From the NCBI GenBank assembly GCA_934589705.1, contig CAKTOH010000003.1:1-64000 (forward strand): 64,000 nt of DNA, in the 5' to 3' direction. The notes below the pieces were generated by a model, which was given only the letters and a program-made list of their open reading frames with translations, made no database searches and had not been told where the DNA came from. Shown in pieces: positions 26,466 through 35,332 of the stretch. Positions within the stretch are counted from its first letter, which is position 1; each line of letters starts with the position of its first letter. Position numbers and translations under genes: made by a program. The DNA is from an uncultured Oscillospiraceae bacterium (GTDB lineage: Bacteria > Bacillota > Clostridia > Oscillospirales > Oscillospiraceae).

Positions 26466-27203
26466 ATGAAGAAAACATGGGAGCGTTTGCTGCTTGCGCT
26501 GCTGCTCTGCGCCTTGCTTGCGGGATGCGGGAAAAAGGGAATGGAGACTGCTGTCACAAAACCGGCAAGCAGGAAACCGGAGGTTCCCGCCGCGACCGAG
26601 GAAGCACCTTCGGAGCTTCCTTATCAGCCGGGGCAGATGGGCGTTTACGTTGTGACGAACCCGGAACTGGAAGCGGCTCCGGAGGTCCTGGACAGCGTTC
26701 ATTTTGACTTGACGGACGGAGCGGTGGAATTGACCCGCTACCCGGTTTCCAATTGCCGGCATGACCTGGTGAAAAACGAAATGCAGGTGGGCGGCTTCCT
26801 GCTGCTCGACATTCCGAAGGAAATGCTGACCGAGGCGGCAGACAATTTTGATGGCTTCAAGGCTCTGGCAAAATTTGTCGGAGAGCAGGTGCTTCCGGAG
26901 GTGTATCCGGACAAGGCCGTCATCTGGGGCGGCGGCCATACCACAGGCGGAGATATTAACTGCTTTGTGACAGTAATTTTCAAGATGGGTGACGGCGAGG
27001 GAAAAGCCCAGCAGATTCACCGGATCTATGTGGGGGAAACCTACTGCTACGATTTCTGGTATGACCAGACATGGTTTTACGATGGCGGCACTGCCATTCT
27101 GAAAAGCCTCTGCGCGGCGGATATCCGGCCGGAGCAGAACCGGGACGCGGAGTTCCACTGGACGGTGGAGGAAATCCAGGAACAGGGAAAATTCGTGTTC
27201 TGA
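26466..27203 (+). CDS. Lipoprotein of unknown function
   Basis: A 245-residue lipoprotein: signal ALLLCALLAGC with the cysteine near residue 21, then a charged linker and a globular domain (WGGGHTTGGDINCFVTVIFKMGDGEG, YVGETYCYDFWYDQTWFYDGGT). No family recognised. It follows the anti-sigma gene by about 70 bases with AAGGAG, so it may belong to the same regulon or be its target. Confidence 0.75.
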   Translation: MKKTWERLLLALLLCALLAGCGKKGMETAVTKPASRKPEVPAATEEAPSELPYQPGQMGVYVVTNPELEAAPEVLDSVHFDLTDGAVELTRYPVSNCRHDLVKNEMQVGGFLLLDIPKEMLTEAADNFDGFKALAKFVGEQVLPEVYPDKAVIWGGGHTTGGDINCFVTVIFKMGDGEGKAQQIHRIYVGETYCYDFWYDQTWFYDGGTAILKSLCAADIRPEQNRDAEFHWTVEEIQEQGKFVF

Positions 27204-27314
27204 GAGAAGAAAACAGGGAATGAACTGTGCGGGCGGCCAAAGCCTTCCTCTGGGAGGGGAAGGTGCCGGTCGGGCGGATGAGGTCGCTCTGCTTTTTCCC
27301 AAATACTGACGTAT

Positions 27315-27699
27315 AACGCATGTCATTGCGAACCAGTGACCGATGTCACTGGTGTGGCAATCCCCGAAACATTCCGAGCACCTTCGAAAAGTGCACTGGT
27401 GCGGGAGCACCCAACGGCTCCCTTGTGTAAAGGGAGTGGCGCTCCGCGCAGCGAATTTGAAATATAAATGACTGCCGGTGGCAGTCATACCATAGTGTAT
27501 GTCATGGCCGTCTCCCGCAAGGCCATGACTGAGGGATTGTCAGAGTAGGCAAGTTCTGATCCCCTCAGTCAAAAATCAAAGATTTTTGCCAGCTCCCCTT
27601 GATCAGCAAGGGGAGCCTTTGCGCTTCGCCGGTAGTTCTCGGAATTACCAGGGGGATTGCCACACCAGTCTGCGGACTGGTTCGCAATGACATGCGTTA
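27315..27699. repeat. 385-bp composite palindromic repeat with perfect 25-bp ends
   Basis: The left end starts ATAACGCATGTCATTGCGAA and the right end is its exact reverse complement over 25 bases. Inside are nested inverted modules: CACTGGTGTGGCAATCC, GGCTCCCTT, the module GCTCCGCGCAGCGAATT, ATGACTGCCGGTGGCAGTCAT, GGCCATGACTGAGGG and CTCCCCTTGATCAGCAAGGGGAG. No gene is present from 27204 to 27846; the first 110 bases carry a similar GGGAGGGGAAGGTG motif. Confidence 0.85.
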
Positions 27700-27846
27700 T
27701 TTCAAACGCGCATATTTTCTGCGGCACAGGCGGTCTTTACTGATTCCACAGAGAAAAACAGGGGACTTTTTATGGGTTTTTCCCATAGAAAAAGGAGAAT
27801 GGGTATGATATACTGATAGCCGAATTTGGAAAAAGAAGGTATTTTT

Positions 27847-28623
27847 ATGACCCCGACTGTCTGGACGTTTGTAATCGTCTGTCCTCTGATTTTCCTGGCG
27901 GGCTTTGTGGACTCTGTGGCAGGTGGCGGCGGCGTGATTTCCCTGCCTGCCTACCTGATCGCCGGTGTGCCCATTAAGATCGCCGCAGGCACCAATAAAT
28001 TCGCCAACGGCTTCGGTACCGCTCTGGCCTCCTACAAGTACATCGTCTCCGGCAATGTGGACTGGCTGTGCGCCATTCCCGCGGCGGTGGGATCTCTGAT
28101 AGGCTCTTCTCTGGGCACCTCCGCGGCGGTGTACCTCAATGAGGAGGTTCTGCAGATGATCGTTCTGGCGGCGCTGCCGGTGGTGGCGGTGGTGCTGTTC
28201 TTTGCCAGAGACTTTGGAAAAGTGGAAAAGCCCCCCAAGACCCGGGGGCAGACCCTGCTTCTGTCCCTGCTCATCGGCCTGATCATCGGCCTGTACGACG
28301 GTCTGGTGGGCCCGGGCACCGGCACCTTCCTTGCCATCGGCTTCTCCCTGGTGCTGGGCTACACCCTGCTCAAGTCCTCCGGCTGTGCCAAAATTGCCAA
28401 TCTTGCCTCCAACGTTGCCTCCATGGTGATTTTCTTCCTGGACGGCGACCTGCTCTTTTCCGTGGGCATTCCGGCCATGCTGTGCTCCATGGCGGGCAAC
28501 TATGTGGGAGCCCGGTTCGCAATCAAGGGCGGCAGCGACAGGATCCGCAGCATCATGTTCCTGGTGCTGGGGCTGCTGTTCGTGAAGGTGGGACTGAACC
28601 TGCTGGGCATCATCGATTTTTGA
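27847..28623 (+). CDS. TSUP-family membrane transporter (TauE/SafE type)
   Basis: A polytopic protein of 258 residues with two related halves: GFVDSVAGGGGVISLPAYL in the first and GLYDGLVGPGTGTFLAIGF in the second, the family signature. Members export or import organosulfur or other anions; substrate unknown. ATG 27847 is chosen over an upstream TTG because the hydrophobic protein begins there. No partner gene is near. Confidence 0.88.
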   Translation: MTPTVWTFVIVCPLIFLAGFVDSVAGGGGVISLPAYLIAGVPIKIAAGTNKFANGFGTALASYKYIVSGNVDWLCAIPAAVGSLIGSSLGTSAAVYLNEEVLQMIVLAALPVVAVVLFFARDFGKVEKPPKTRGQTLLLSLLIGLIIGLYDGLVGPGTGTFLAIGFSLVLGYTLLKSSGCAKIANLASNVASMVIFFLDGDLLFSVGIPAMLCSMAGNYVGARFAIKGGSDRIRSIMFLVLGLLFVKVGLNLLGIIDF

Positions 28624-28710
28624 CGAAGGAAGCGGCCTGGGGCGGCCTGCCCTTTGTGCAATCCACCAGATAAAGACAGAAATCCCCCCCAGGCGGAATT
28701 TTGGGTTGTA

Positions 28711-28739
28711 ATTTCCTGAAATTTATGCTATCATACATC
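28711..28739 (+). promoter_or_regulatory. Promoter of gltBD
   Basis: TTGTAA followed after 17 bases by TATCAT, just upstream of the leader terminator. Assigned by eye from the consensus and spacing. Confidence 0.55.
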
Positions 28740-28751
28740 CCGAGAACAAAG

Positions 28752-28802
28752 GCGTTCCCAATTGGACTTTTTGCGTCCATTTTGGGGACGCTCTTTTTAT
28801 TT
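28752..28802 (+). terminator. Leader terminator (attenuator candidate) before gltB
   Basis: GCGTTCCCAA (28752-28761) pairs with TTGGGGACGC (28782-28791) with one G-T pair, an inner hairpin GGAC/GTCC sits inside, and TCTTTTTATTT follows. It lies between the promoter and the gltB start at 28864, so transcription must pass it to express glutamate synthase. Confidence 0.75.
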
Positions 28803-28863
28803 CGGGAAAAGGCTGGCCTCGGCAGCGGCGGCGGATTTCCCGGGAAATGCGAGGGATTACAGT

Positions 28864-31800
28864 ATGGACAATTACTCCGGGCCGGCAGGCCTGTATGACC
28901 CCCGGTATGAGCACGACAACTGCGGCATCGGCGCGGTGGTGGACATCCAGGGTCGGAAAAGCCACAAGACCATGGACGACGCGCTTCAGATCGTGGAGCA
29001 TCTGGAGCACCGGGCGGGCAAGGATGCCGAGGGCAAGACCGGCGACGGCGTGGGCATTTTAGTCCAGATCGGCCACAAATTCTTTCTGAAGGTCGCCGCC
29101 CCTCTGGGAATCCCCCTGGGCGGCGAACGGGAGTACGGCGTGGGTATGTTCTTCTTCCCCCAGGAGGAGCTGCCCCGGAACCAGGCGAAAAAGCTATTCG
29201 AAATCATCTGCAAGAAGGAGGGACTGCCCTTCCTGGGCTGGCGGCAGGTGCCCGTGTGCCCGGAGGTGCTGGGTCACAAGGCCAGAAGCTGTATGCCCAG
29301 CATCTGGCAGGCCTTCGTGGGCAAGCCGCCCCGGATGAACAAGGGCATCGACTTTGACCGGCGGCTGTATGTGGTGCGCCGGGTCTTTGAGCAGTCCAGC
29401 CAGGGCACCTATGTGTGCAGCCTGTCCAGCCGAACCATCGTCTACAAGGGCATGTTCCTGGTGAAGGAGCTGCGGCTGTTTTACCCGGACTTGCAGGACG
29501 AGGACTATGAGACCGCCATTGGCATGGTGCACAGTCGGTTCTCCACCAACACCGCGCCCAGCTGGAACCGGGCCCACCCCAACCGCTACATCCTTCACAA
29601 CGGCGAAATCAACACCATCCGAGGAAACGTCGATACCATGTTGGCCCGGGAGGAAACCATCAGCAGTAAGTACCTGAAAGACGATATGACCAAGGTCTTG
29701 CCAATTGTCAACCAGGGGGGCTCGGACTCTGCCATGCTGGACAACACCCTGGAATTTCTGCTCATGAACGGCATGGAGCTGCCTCTGGCCGTCATGGTGA
29801 CCATCCCGGAGCCTTGGAGCAACAACCGGAGCATGGATCCCAAGAAGCGGGACTTCTACCAGTACTACGCCACCATGCTGGAGCCCTGGGACGGCCCTGC
29901 CTCTATTTTGTTCAGCGACGGCGACGTGATGGGCGCGGTTCTTGACCGGAACGGCCTGCGGCCCAGCCGGTATTACATCACAAATGACGGACGGCTGATT
30001 CTCTCCAGCGAGGTGGGCGTGCTGGACATTCCCCAGGAAACCATCCTCCGCAAAGACCGGCTCCGTCCGGGCAAAATGCTGCTGGTGGACACCGTCAAGG
30101 GAAGGCTGGTGGACGACGAGGAGCTGAAGGCGGACTACGCCGGCCGTCAGCCCTACGGCGAGTGGCTGGATCGGAACCTGGTGAATCTGTCCGACCTGAA
30201 GGTGCCCAATCAGAAGGTGACAGCCCCCAGCCACGAGGAGCTGGTGCGGCTGCAAAAGGCCTTCGGCTACCGCTATGAGGACGTGAACAATATTCTGCTG
30301 CAAATGGCGAAAAACGGCGGCGAGCCTGCCGGAGCCATGGGCAGCGACACCCCACTGGCGGCGCTCAGCCACACCCATCCGCCGCTCTTTGACTACTTCA
30401 AGCAGATGTTCGCCCAGGTGACGAACCCGCCCATTGACGCCCTCCGGGAGCAGGTCATCACCTCCACCACGGTCTACGCCGGTGCCCAGGGTAACCTTTT
30501 GGAAGAGAAGGCGGACAACTGCAAGATGCTGAAAATCGACAACCCCATCCTCACGGAAACGGACCTTCTTCGCATCAAGTCCATGGATGTGCCCGGGTTC
30601 CAGGTGGAGACGGTTTCCATCTGCTACTACAAGAACACCTCCCTGGAAAAGGCCATCGAACGGCTCTTTGTGGATGTTGACCGGGCCTATCGGGACGGAG
30701 CCAACATTCTGATTCTGTCCGACCGGGAAATCGACGAATACCATGTGGCCATTCCCAGTCTGCTGGCGGTGGGTGCGGTATCCAAATATCTGGTGCGCAC
30801 CCGCAAGCGCACGGCCATGGCTCTGATTCTGGAAAGCGGCGAGCCACGGCTGGTTCACGACTTTGCCACCCTGCTGGGCTACGGCGCCTGCGCCATCAAT
30901 CCCTACCTTGCCCAGGAGAGCATCGGAAGCCTGATTCAGAGCGGTATGCTGGAAAAGGATTACTACGCCGCCGTCAGCGACTACAACAAGGCGGTGCTGG
31001 CGGGCATTGTGAAGATCGCCTCGAAAATGGGGATTTCCACCATCCAGTCCTACCAGGGCAGCCAGATTTTCGAGGCCGTGGGCATCAGCGAAAGCGTTGT
31101 TGACAAGTATTTCACCAATACCACCAGCCGGGTGGGCGGCATTACCATGGACGATATTCAGAAGGATCTGGAGGATCGGCACCGGCAGGCCTTCGACCCC
31201 CTGGGTCTGGACATTTACATGGATCTGCCCAGCATCGGTGCTCACAAATTCCGGGGCGGCACCGGGGCGGAGCAGCACCTGTACAATCCCCAGACCATCC
31301 ACCTGCTTCAGCAGGCGGTGTGGACGGAGGATTACGGCAAATTCAAGCAGTACACCGCCGCCGCGGCCAACGAGGCCGGGGACGATATGCACCTGAGAAG
31401 TCTGCTGGACTTTAACTACCCTGCCCAGGGTGTGCCCATCGAGGAAGTGGAGAGCGTAGAGTCCATCGTGAAGCGGTTCAAGACCGCCGCCATGAGCTAC
31501 GGCGCGCTGTCTCAGGAGGCCCACGAGTGCATGGCCGTTGCCATGAACCGGCTTGGCGGCAAGTCCAACACCGGCGAGGGCGGCGAGGCCGAGGAGCGCT
31601 ACGGCACCGAGCGCAACAGCGCCATCAAGCAGGTGGCCTCCGCCCGGTTTGGCGTCACCAGCAAGTACCTGGTTTCCGCCAAGGAAATCCAGATCAAAAT
31701 GGCCCAGGGTGCCAAGCCCGGCGAGGGCGGTCAGCTCCCCGGCGGCAAGGTCTATCCCTGGGTTGCCAAGTGCCGGAATTCCACCACCGGCGTGGGGCTG

Positions 31801-33405
31801 ATTTCGCCCCCGCCTCACCACGATATCTATTCCATTGAGGACTTGGCTCAGCTGATTTACGACCTGAAATGCGCCAACCGTCACGCGGCCATTAACGTCA
31901 AGCTCGTCAGCGAGGCAGGCGTAGGCACCATCGCCGCCGGCGTTGCCAAGGCCGGCGCGGAGGTTATCCTGATCTCCGGCTTTGACGGGGGCACCGGCGC
32001 GGCACCCTACAATTCCATCCACAACGCGGGGCTCCCCTGGGAGCTGGGCATTGCCGAGGCGCACCAGTGCCTGATTCTGAACGGTCTGCGCTCCCGGGTG
32101 CGCATTGAGGCGGACAGCAAGCTTATGAGCGGCCGGGACGTGGCCATCGCCGCCATGCTGGGTGCCGAGGAATTCGGCTTCGGCACCGGCCCATTGGTTG
32201 CCATGGGCTGCGTGATGATGCGGGTGTGCAACCTGGACACCTGCCCCATGGGCATCTGCACCCAGAACCCGGAGCTTCGGAAGAAATTCCGGGGCAAGCC
32301 TGAGTACATCATGAACTTCATGCGCTTCATGGCGCAGGAGCTTCGGGAATACATGGCGAAGCTGGGCGTGCACACGGTAGAAGAGCTGGTAGGCCGCACG
32401 GATTTGCTGAAAGTCCGACCCGCCGCTCCCGGCTCCCGGGCAAGCGAAATGGATTTGTCCGCCCTGCTGCACAATCCCTTGGTTTCCAATTCCAACGTCC
32501 ACTTTGCCCCGGAGGCGGTCTATGACTTTGCCCTCGATCAGACCCCGGATATGAAGGTGCTCATGAAGCGGTTCAAGAAGAGCTTCGACATGGCAAAGCC
32601 CAATCCCGCGGAGATCCGGGTCACCGTGGGCAACACCGACCGGGCCTTCGGCACCATTTTCGGCAGCGAGATCACCGCAAAATTCGGAAATACTCTGCCC
32701 GACGACACCTTCCGGGTGCGCTGCACCGGCTATGGCGGTCAGAGCTTCGGCGCGTTTGCGCCCAAGGGCCTGACCCTGGAGCTGGTGGGCGACAGCAACG
32801 ATTACCTGGGCAAGGGTCTGTCCGGCGGCAAGATCATCGTCTATCCTCCGGAGAACGTGACCTACGACCGGAGCGAAAACATCGTCATCGGCAATGTGGC
32901 GCTCTACGGCGCTACCGGCGGCAAGGCCTTCATCAGCGGCGTGGCCGGTGAGCGGTTCTGTGTCCGTAATTCCGGCGTGACAGCAGTGGTGGAAGGCGTG
33001 GGCGACCACGGCTGCGAGTACATGACCGGCGGCACCGTGGTGGTGCTGGGCAAAACCGGCAAGAATTTCGCGGCGGGCATGAGCGGTGGCATTGCCTATG
33101 TGCTGGACGAAAACTGGGACTTCTACCAGCGGGTGAACAAGGACATGGTGTCCCTGGAGCCGGTGGAGCACAAGTATGACGTGTCCCTTCTGAAAGAGCT
33201 GATCCGGGAGCATGTGGAGCTTACCGGCTCCCCCAGAGGCAAGGAAATTCTGGAGCATTTCGGGGAATATCTGCACAAGTTCAAGAAGGTGCTGCCCCAC
33301 GACTATGACAAGATGCTCCGGCTCATCGCCCAGATGGAAGAGAAGGGCGAGGACAGCGAGCAGGCTCAGATCGAGGCGTTCTACGCCATGAAAAACGGAA
33401 AGTAA
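28864..33405 (+). CDS. gltB: Glutamate synthase, large subunit
   Basis: It catalyses reductive transfer of the glutamine amide to 2-oxoglutarate, giving two glutamates. The protein has about 1513 residues. Domains in order: glutamine amidotransferase with nucleophile Cys20 in YEHDNCGIGAVVD after a short propeptide; a central linker domain; the FMN-binding synthase domain with EGGEAEERYG and the 3Fe-4S cluster cysteines in CNLDTCPMGICTQNP; and the C-terminal GXGXG beta-helix (GYGGQSFGAF, GDHGCEYMTGG). The ATG at 28864 starts the propeptide; longer starts lack homology. gltD follows 12 bases later. Confidence 0.97.
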   Translation: MDNYSGPAGLYDPRYEHDNCGIGAVVDIQGRKSHKTMDDALQIVEHLEHRAGKDAEGKTGDGVGILVQIGHKFFLKVAAPLGIPLGGEREYGVGMFFFPQEELPRNQAKKLFEIICKKEGLPFLGWRQVPVCPEVLGHKARSCMPSIWQAFVGKPPRMNKGIDFDRRLYVVRRVFEQSSQGTYVCSLSSRTIVYKGMFLVKELRLFYPDLQDEDYETAIGMVHSRFSTNTAPSWNRAHPNRYILHNGEINTIRGNVDTMLAREETISSKYLKDDMTKVLPIVNQGGSDSAMLDNTLEFLLMNGMELPLAVMVTIPEPWSNNRSMDPKKRDFYQYYATMLEPWDGPASILFSDGDVMGAVLDRNGLRPSRYYITNDGRLILSSEVGVLDIPQETILRKDRLRPGKMLLVDTVKGRLVDDEELKADYAGRQPYGEWLDRNLVNLSDLKVPNQKVTAPSHEELVRLQKAFGYRYEDVNNILLQMAKNGGEPAGAMGSDTPLAALSHTHPPLFDYFKQMFAQVTNPPIDALREQVITSTTVYAGAQGNLLEEKADNCKMLKIDNPILTETDLLRIKSMDVPGFQVETVSICYYKNTSLEKAIERLFVDVDRAYRDGANILILSDREIDEYHVAIPSLLAVGAVSKYLVRTRKRTAMALILESGEPRLVHDFATLLGYGACAINPYLAQESIGSLIQSGMLEKDYYAAVSDYNKAVLAGIVKIASKMGISTIQSYQGSQIFEAVGISESVVDKYFTNTTSRVGGITMDDIQKDLEDRHRQAFDPLGLDIYMDLPSIGAHKFRGGTGAEQHLYNPQTIHLLQQAVWTEDYGKFKQYTAAAANEAGDDMHLRSLLDFNYPAQGVPIEEVESVESIVKRFKTAAMSYGALSQEAHECMAVAMNRLGGKSNTGEGGEAEERYGTERNSAIKQVASARFGVTSKYLVSAKEIQIKMAQGAKPGEGGQLPGGKVYPWVAKCRNSTTGVGLISPPPHHDIYSIEDLAQLIYDLKCANRHAAINVKLVSEAGVGTIAAGVAKAGAEVILISGFDGGTGAAPYNSIHNAGLPWELGIAEAHQCLILNGLRSRVRIEADSKLMSGRDVAIAAMLGAEEFGFGTGPLVAMGCVMMRVCNLDTCPMGICTQNPELRKKFRGKPEYIMNFMRFMAQELREYMAKLGVHTVEELVGRTDLLKVRPAAPGSRASEMDLSALLHNPLVSNSNVHFAPEAVYDFALDQTPDMKVLMKRFKKSFDMAKPNPAEIRVTVGNTDRAFGTIFGSEITAKFGNTLPDDTFRVRCTGYGGQSFGAFAPKGLTLELVGDSNDYLGKGLSGGKIIVYPPENVTYDRSENIVIGNVALYGATGGKAFISGVAGERFCVRNSGVTAVVEGVGDHGCEYMTGGTVVVLGKTGKNFAAGMSGGIAYVLDENWDFYQRVNKDMVSLEPVEHKYDVSLLKELIREHVELTGSPRGKEILEHFGEYLHKFKKVLPHDYDKMLRLIAQMEEKGEDSEQAQIEAFYAMKNGK

Positions 33406-33417
33406 GGAGGCAGCACC

Positions 33418-34890
33418 ATGGGAAAGCCTACAGGATTTATGGAAATTGATCGGCAGGTCAGCCGGGAGCTGCCCCCCGAGGAACGGATTCAGAACTTCAG
33501 GGAATTTCATATTCCCCTGCATCCGGACGAGCAGCAGACCCAGGGCGCCCGGTGCATGGACTGCGGCGTGCCCTTCTGCCAGAGCGGAATGCTGCTGGGA
33601 GGCATGTACAGCGGCTGCCCCCTGAACAATCTGGTGCCCGAGTGGAACGACCTGGTCTACCGGGGTCAGTGGGAGCAGGCGGTGAAGCGGCTCATTGCCA
33701 CCAACCGGTATCCGGAATTTACCAGCCGGGTGTGCCCTGCCCTGTGCGAGGCGGCCTGCACCTGCGGCATGGCCACGGGAAGCCCCGTGAGCGTGAAGGA
33801 AAACGAGCGGGCCATTGTGGAGTACGGCTATGAAAACGGGGTGCTCCACGCCGTTCCCCCACCCTCCCGGACGGGGAAGAAGGTGGCGGTGGTGGGCACC
33901 GGCCCTTCCGGCCTGTCTGTTGCAGACCTTCTCAATAAGCGGGGGCACAAGGTGACCATGTACGAGCGCAGTGACCGCCCCGGCGGACTTCTGATGTACG
34001 GCATCCCCAACATGAAGCTGGAAAAGTGGGTCATTGACCGCCGGGTTCGGATTCTCAAGGAAGAGGGCATTGATTTTCTCACCGGCGTGGACGTAGGCCG
34101 GGATATTTCCGCCCAGGAGCTGACAGAGCAGTATGACGCGGTGGTGCTGTGTTGCGGCGCTAAGCAGCCCAGAGATATCACCGTTCCCGGCCGGGAAGCG
34201 GAAGGAATCTACTTTGCGGTGGATTATCTGTCCTCCGTGACCAAGAGCCTGCTGGACTCGGACTTTGCCGACGGCAAGGCCATTTCGGCAAAGGGGAAGA
34301 AGGTGCTGGTCATCGGCGGCGGCGACACGGGCAACGACTGCGTGGGCACCGCCATCCGTCAGGGCTGCACCGGGGTGACTCAGCTGGAAATGATGCCCTG
34401 CCCCCCGGAGCACCGGATGCCCGGCAACGACTGGCCGGAGTGGCCCCGGGTGCTGAAGACGGATTACGGTCAGCAGGAGGCCATCGCCTGCTTCGGAAGC
34501 GACCCCCGGCTGTACCAGACCACCGTCAAGGAGTTTCTGAAAAACGAGGCCGGTCAGGTCTGCGCCGCGGTGATTTCCAGATTGGAAAGCCGGGTGGTGG
34601 ACGGACGGCGGGCCATGGTTCCCACCGGAGAGGAATTTACCCTAGAATGTGATCTGGTGCTCATTGCCGCGGGCTTCACCGGCTGCGAGAAATATGTGGC
34701 CGAGGCCTTCGGGGTGGATCTGACCCCCCGGGGCACCGTGGCGGATACCAAGTACGCCACCAGCCAGCCCAAGGTCTTTGCCTGCGGCGATATGCGCCGG
34801 GGTCAGAGCCTGGTAGTCTGGGCTCTGCGAGAGGGGCGGGATACCGCCGCCGTGGTGGACGAAAGCCTGATGGGATATACGAATCTATGA
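33418..34890 (+). CDS. gltD: Glutamate synthase, small subunit
   Basis: The 490-residue subunit passes electrons from NAD(P)H through FAD to the large subunit. The N-terminal cysteines for 4Fe-4S clusters are in CMDCGVPFC and CPALCEAACTCG, the FAD site in VAVVGTGPSGLSVADLL, the NAD(P)H site in KVLVIGGGDTGNDCVG, and the C-terminal FAD segment in VFACGDMRRGQSLVVWA. AAGGAGG before the ATG; same transcript as gltB. Confidence 0.97.
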   Translation: MGKPTGFMEIDRQVSRELPPEERIQNFREFHIPLHPDEQQTQGARCMDCGVPFCQSGMLLGGMYSGCPLNNLVPEWNDLVYRGQWEQAVKRLIATNRYPEFTSRVCPALCEAACTCGMATGSPVSVKENERAIVEYGYENGVLHAVPPPSRTGKKVAVVGTGPSGLSVADLLNKRGHKVTMYERSDRPGGLLMYGIPNMKLEKWVIDRRVRILKEEGIDFLTGVDVGRDISAQELTEQYDAVVLCCGAKQPRDITVPGREAEGIYFAVDYLSSVTKSLLDSDFADGKAISAKGKKVLVIGGGDTGNDCVGTAIRQGCTGVTQLEMMPCPPEHRMPGNDWPEWPRVLKTDYGQQEAIACFGSDPRLYQTTVKEFLKNEAGQVCAAVISRLESRVVDGRRAMVPTGEEFTLECDLVLIAAGFTGCEKYVAEAFGVDLTPRGTVADTKYATSQPKVFACGDMRRGQSLVVWALREGRDTAAVVDESLMGYTNL

Positions 34891-34932
34891 CAAAAATAGC
34901 CCTGAGAGTAAAATCTCAGGGCTATTTTTGTC
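34889..34932 (+). terminator. Terminator of gltBD
   Basis: A perfect 19-bp stem, GACAAAAATAGCCCTGAGA with its complement, around a six-base loop; the right arm contains TATTTTTGTC. It starts within the gltD stop codon. Confidence 0.9.
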
Positions 34933-34976
34933 GAAACTTTCTTGATTTATAGAAGCGGATATGCTACTCTATCTTT

Positions 34977-35070
34977 GGTGCTGTCAGCACCCCGGCAGGC
35001 GGTTCCCCCCGACTTTTTTCGGGGGTGAGAGTCTTCTTTTACCCCCAATCGAAAGAGAGGGGGTGATAGC
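34977..35070 (+). promoter_or_regulatory. 5' leader of the toxin-like gene with masked ribosome binding site
   Basis: The leader has GGTGCTGTCAGCACC (palindrome), CCCCCGA/TCGGGGG hairpin, then ACCCCC at 35041 opposite GGGGGT of the ribosome binding site at 35059-35064, so the site can be hidden in a hairpin. CCCAATCG in the leader (35044-35051) can also pair with CGATTGGG (35199-35206) downstream of the gene. Confidence 0.6.
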
Positions 35071-35160
35071 GTGGTTACATGGGAAGGAATTTTTCAATTC
35101 TGCATGGTCATTACTGCTGTCATTGCCCTGGTCATCCAGGCAAATAACAAAGAGAAGTAA
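35071..35160 (+). CDS. Small holin-like toxin peptide (29 residues)
   Basis: GTG start, 29 codons, preceded by GAGAGGGGGTGAT. The peptide opens MVTWEGIFQFCMVITAVIAL and ends with charged NNKEK: one membrane helix with a short lysine-rich tail. This is the form of the putative holin-like (Hol-Tox) peptides, which act as toxins of type I toxin-antitoxin systems in Firmicutes. Its message end overlaps an antisense transcript read from the other strand. Toxicity is inferred, not shown. Confidence 0.75.
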   Translation: MVTWEGIFQFCMVITAVIALVIQANNKEK

Positions 35161-35232
35161 CCGCCAACCTCCCACAGTTCCGGTTACTTCTCTGTAATCG
35201 ATTGGGAGCCGTCTGCTGGCAGCACCCTTTTC
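35143..35232 (-). ncRNA. Predicted antisense antitoxin RNA
   Basis: A minus-strand promoter (35239-35267) would start an RNA near 35232. It runs into the 3' end of the toxin gene and meets the hairpin AGAGAAGTAACCG/CGGTTACTTCTCT (35151-35193), followed on that strand by TTTGTTATTT, a good terminator. The RNA would be about 90 bases and complementary to the end of the toxin message. Confidence 0.65.
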
Positions 35233-35238
35233 ATGCTT

Positions 35239-35267
35239 AGTATAGCCCAAATGGGGCGAAATGTCAA
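35239..35267 (-). promoter_or_regulatory. Promoter of the antisense RNA
   Basis: On the minus strand TTGACA (35262-35267) and TATACT (35239-35244) have exactly 17 bases between them. No protein gene lies downstream, only the reverse of the toxin gene. Confidence 0.8.
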
Positions 35268-35332
35268 TGCTCTGCCAGAACGGCAGGGCGTTTTTCTTTT
35301 GTTTTCCTGCTGATGGCGCAGGGTAGCAAGCC

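Noticed and set aside
29194..34413. A 1739-codon open frame on the minus strand opposite gltB-gltD
   Set aside because: It is an exact reverse of two well-supported genes. GC-rich codons of the sense genes avoid stops in this frame. The translation is His/Gly/Leu-rich without any family features.
34961..35197. A 78-codon plus-strand frame across the toxin locus
   Set aside because: It runs in another frame from the 29-codon peptide, lacks a ribosome binding site and passes through hairpin stems.
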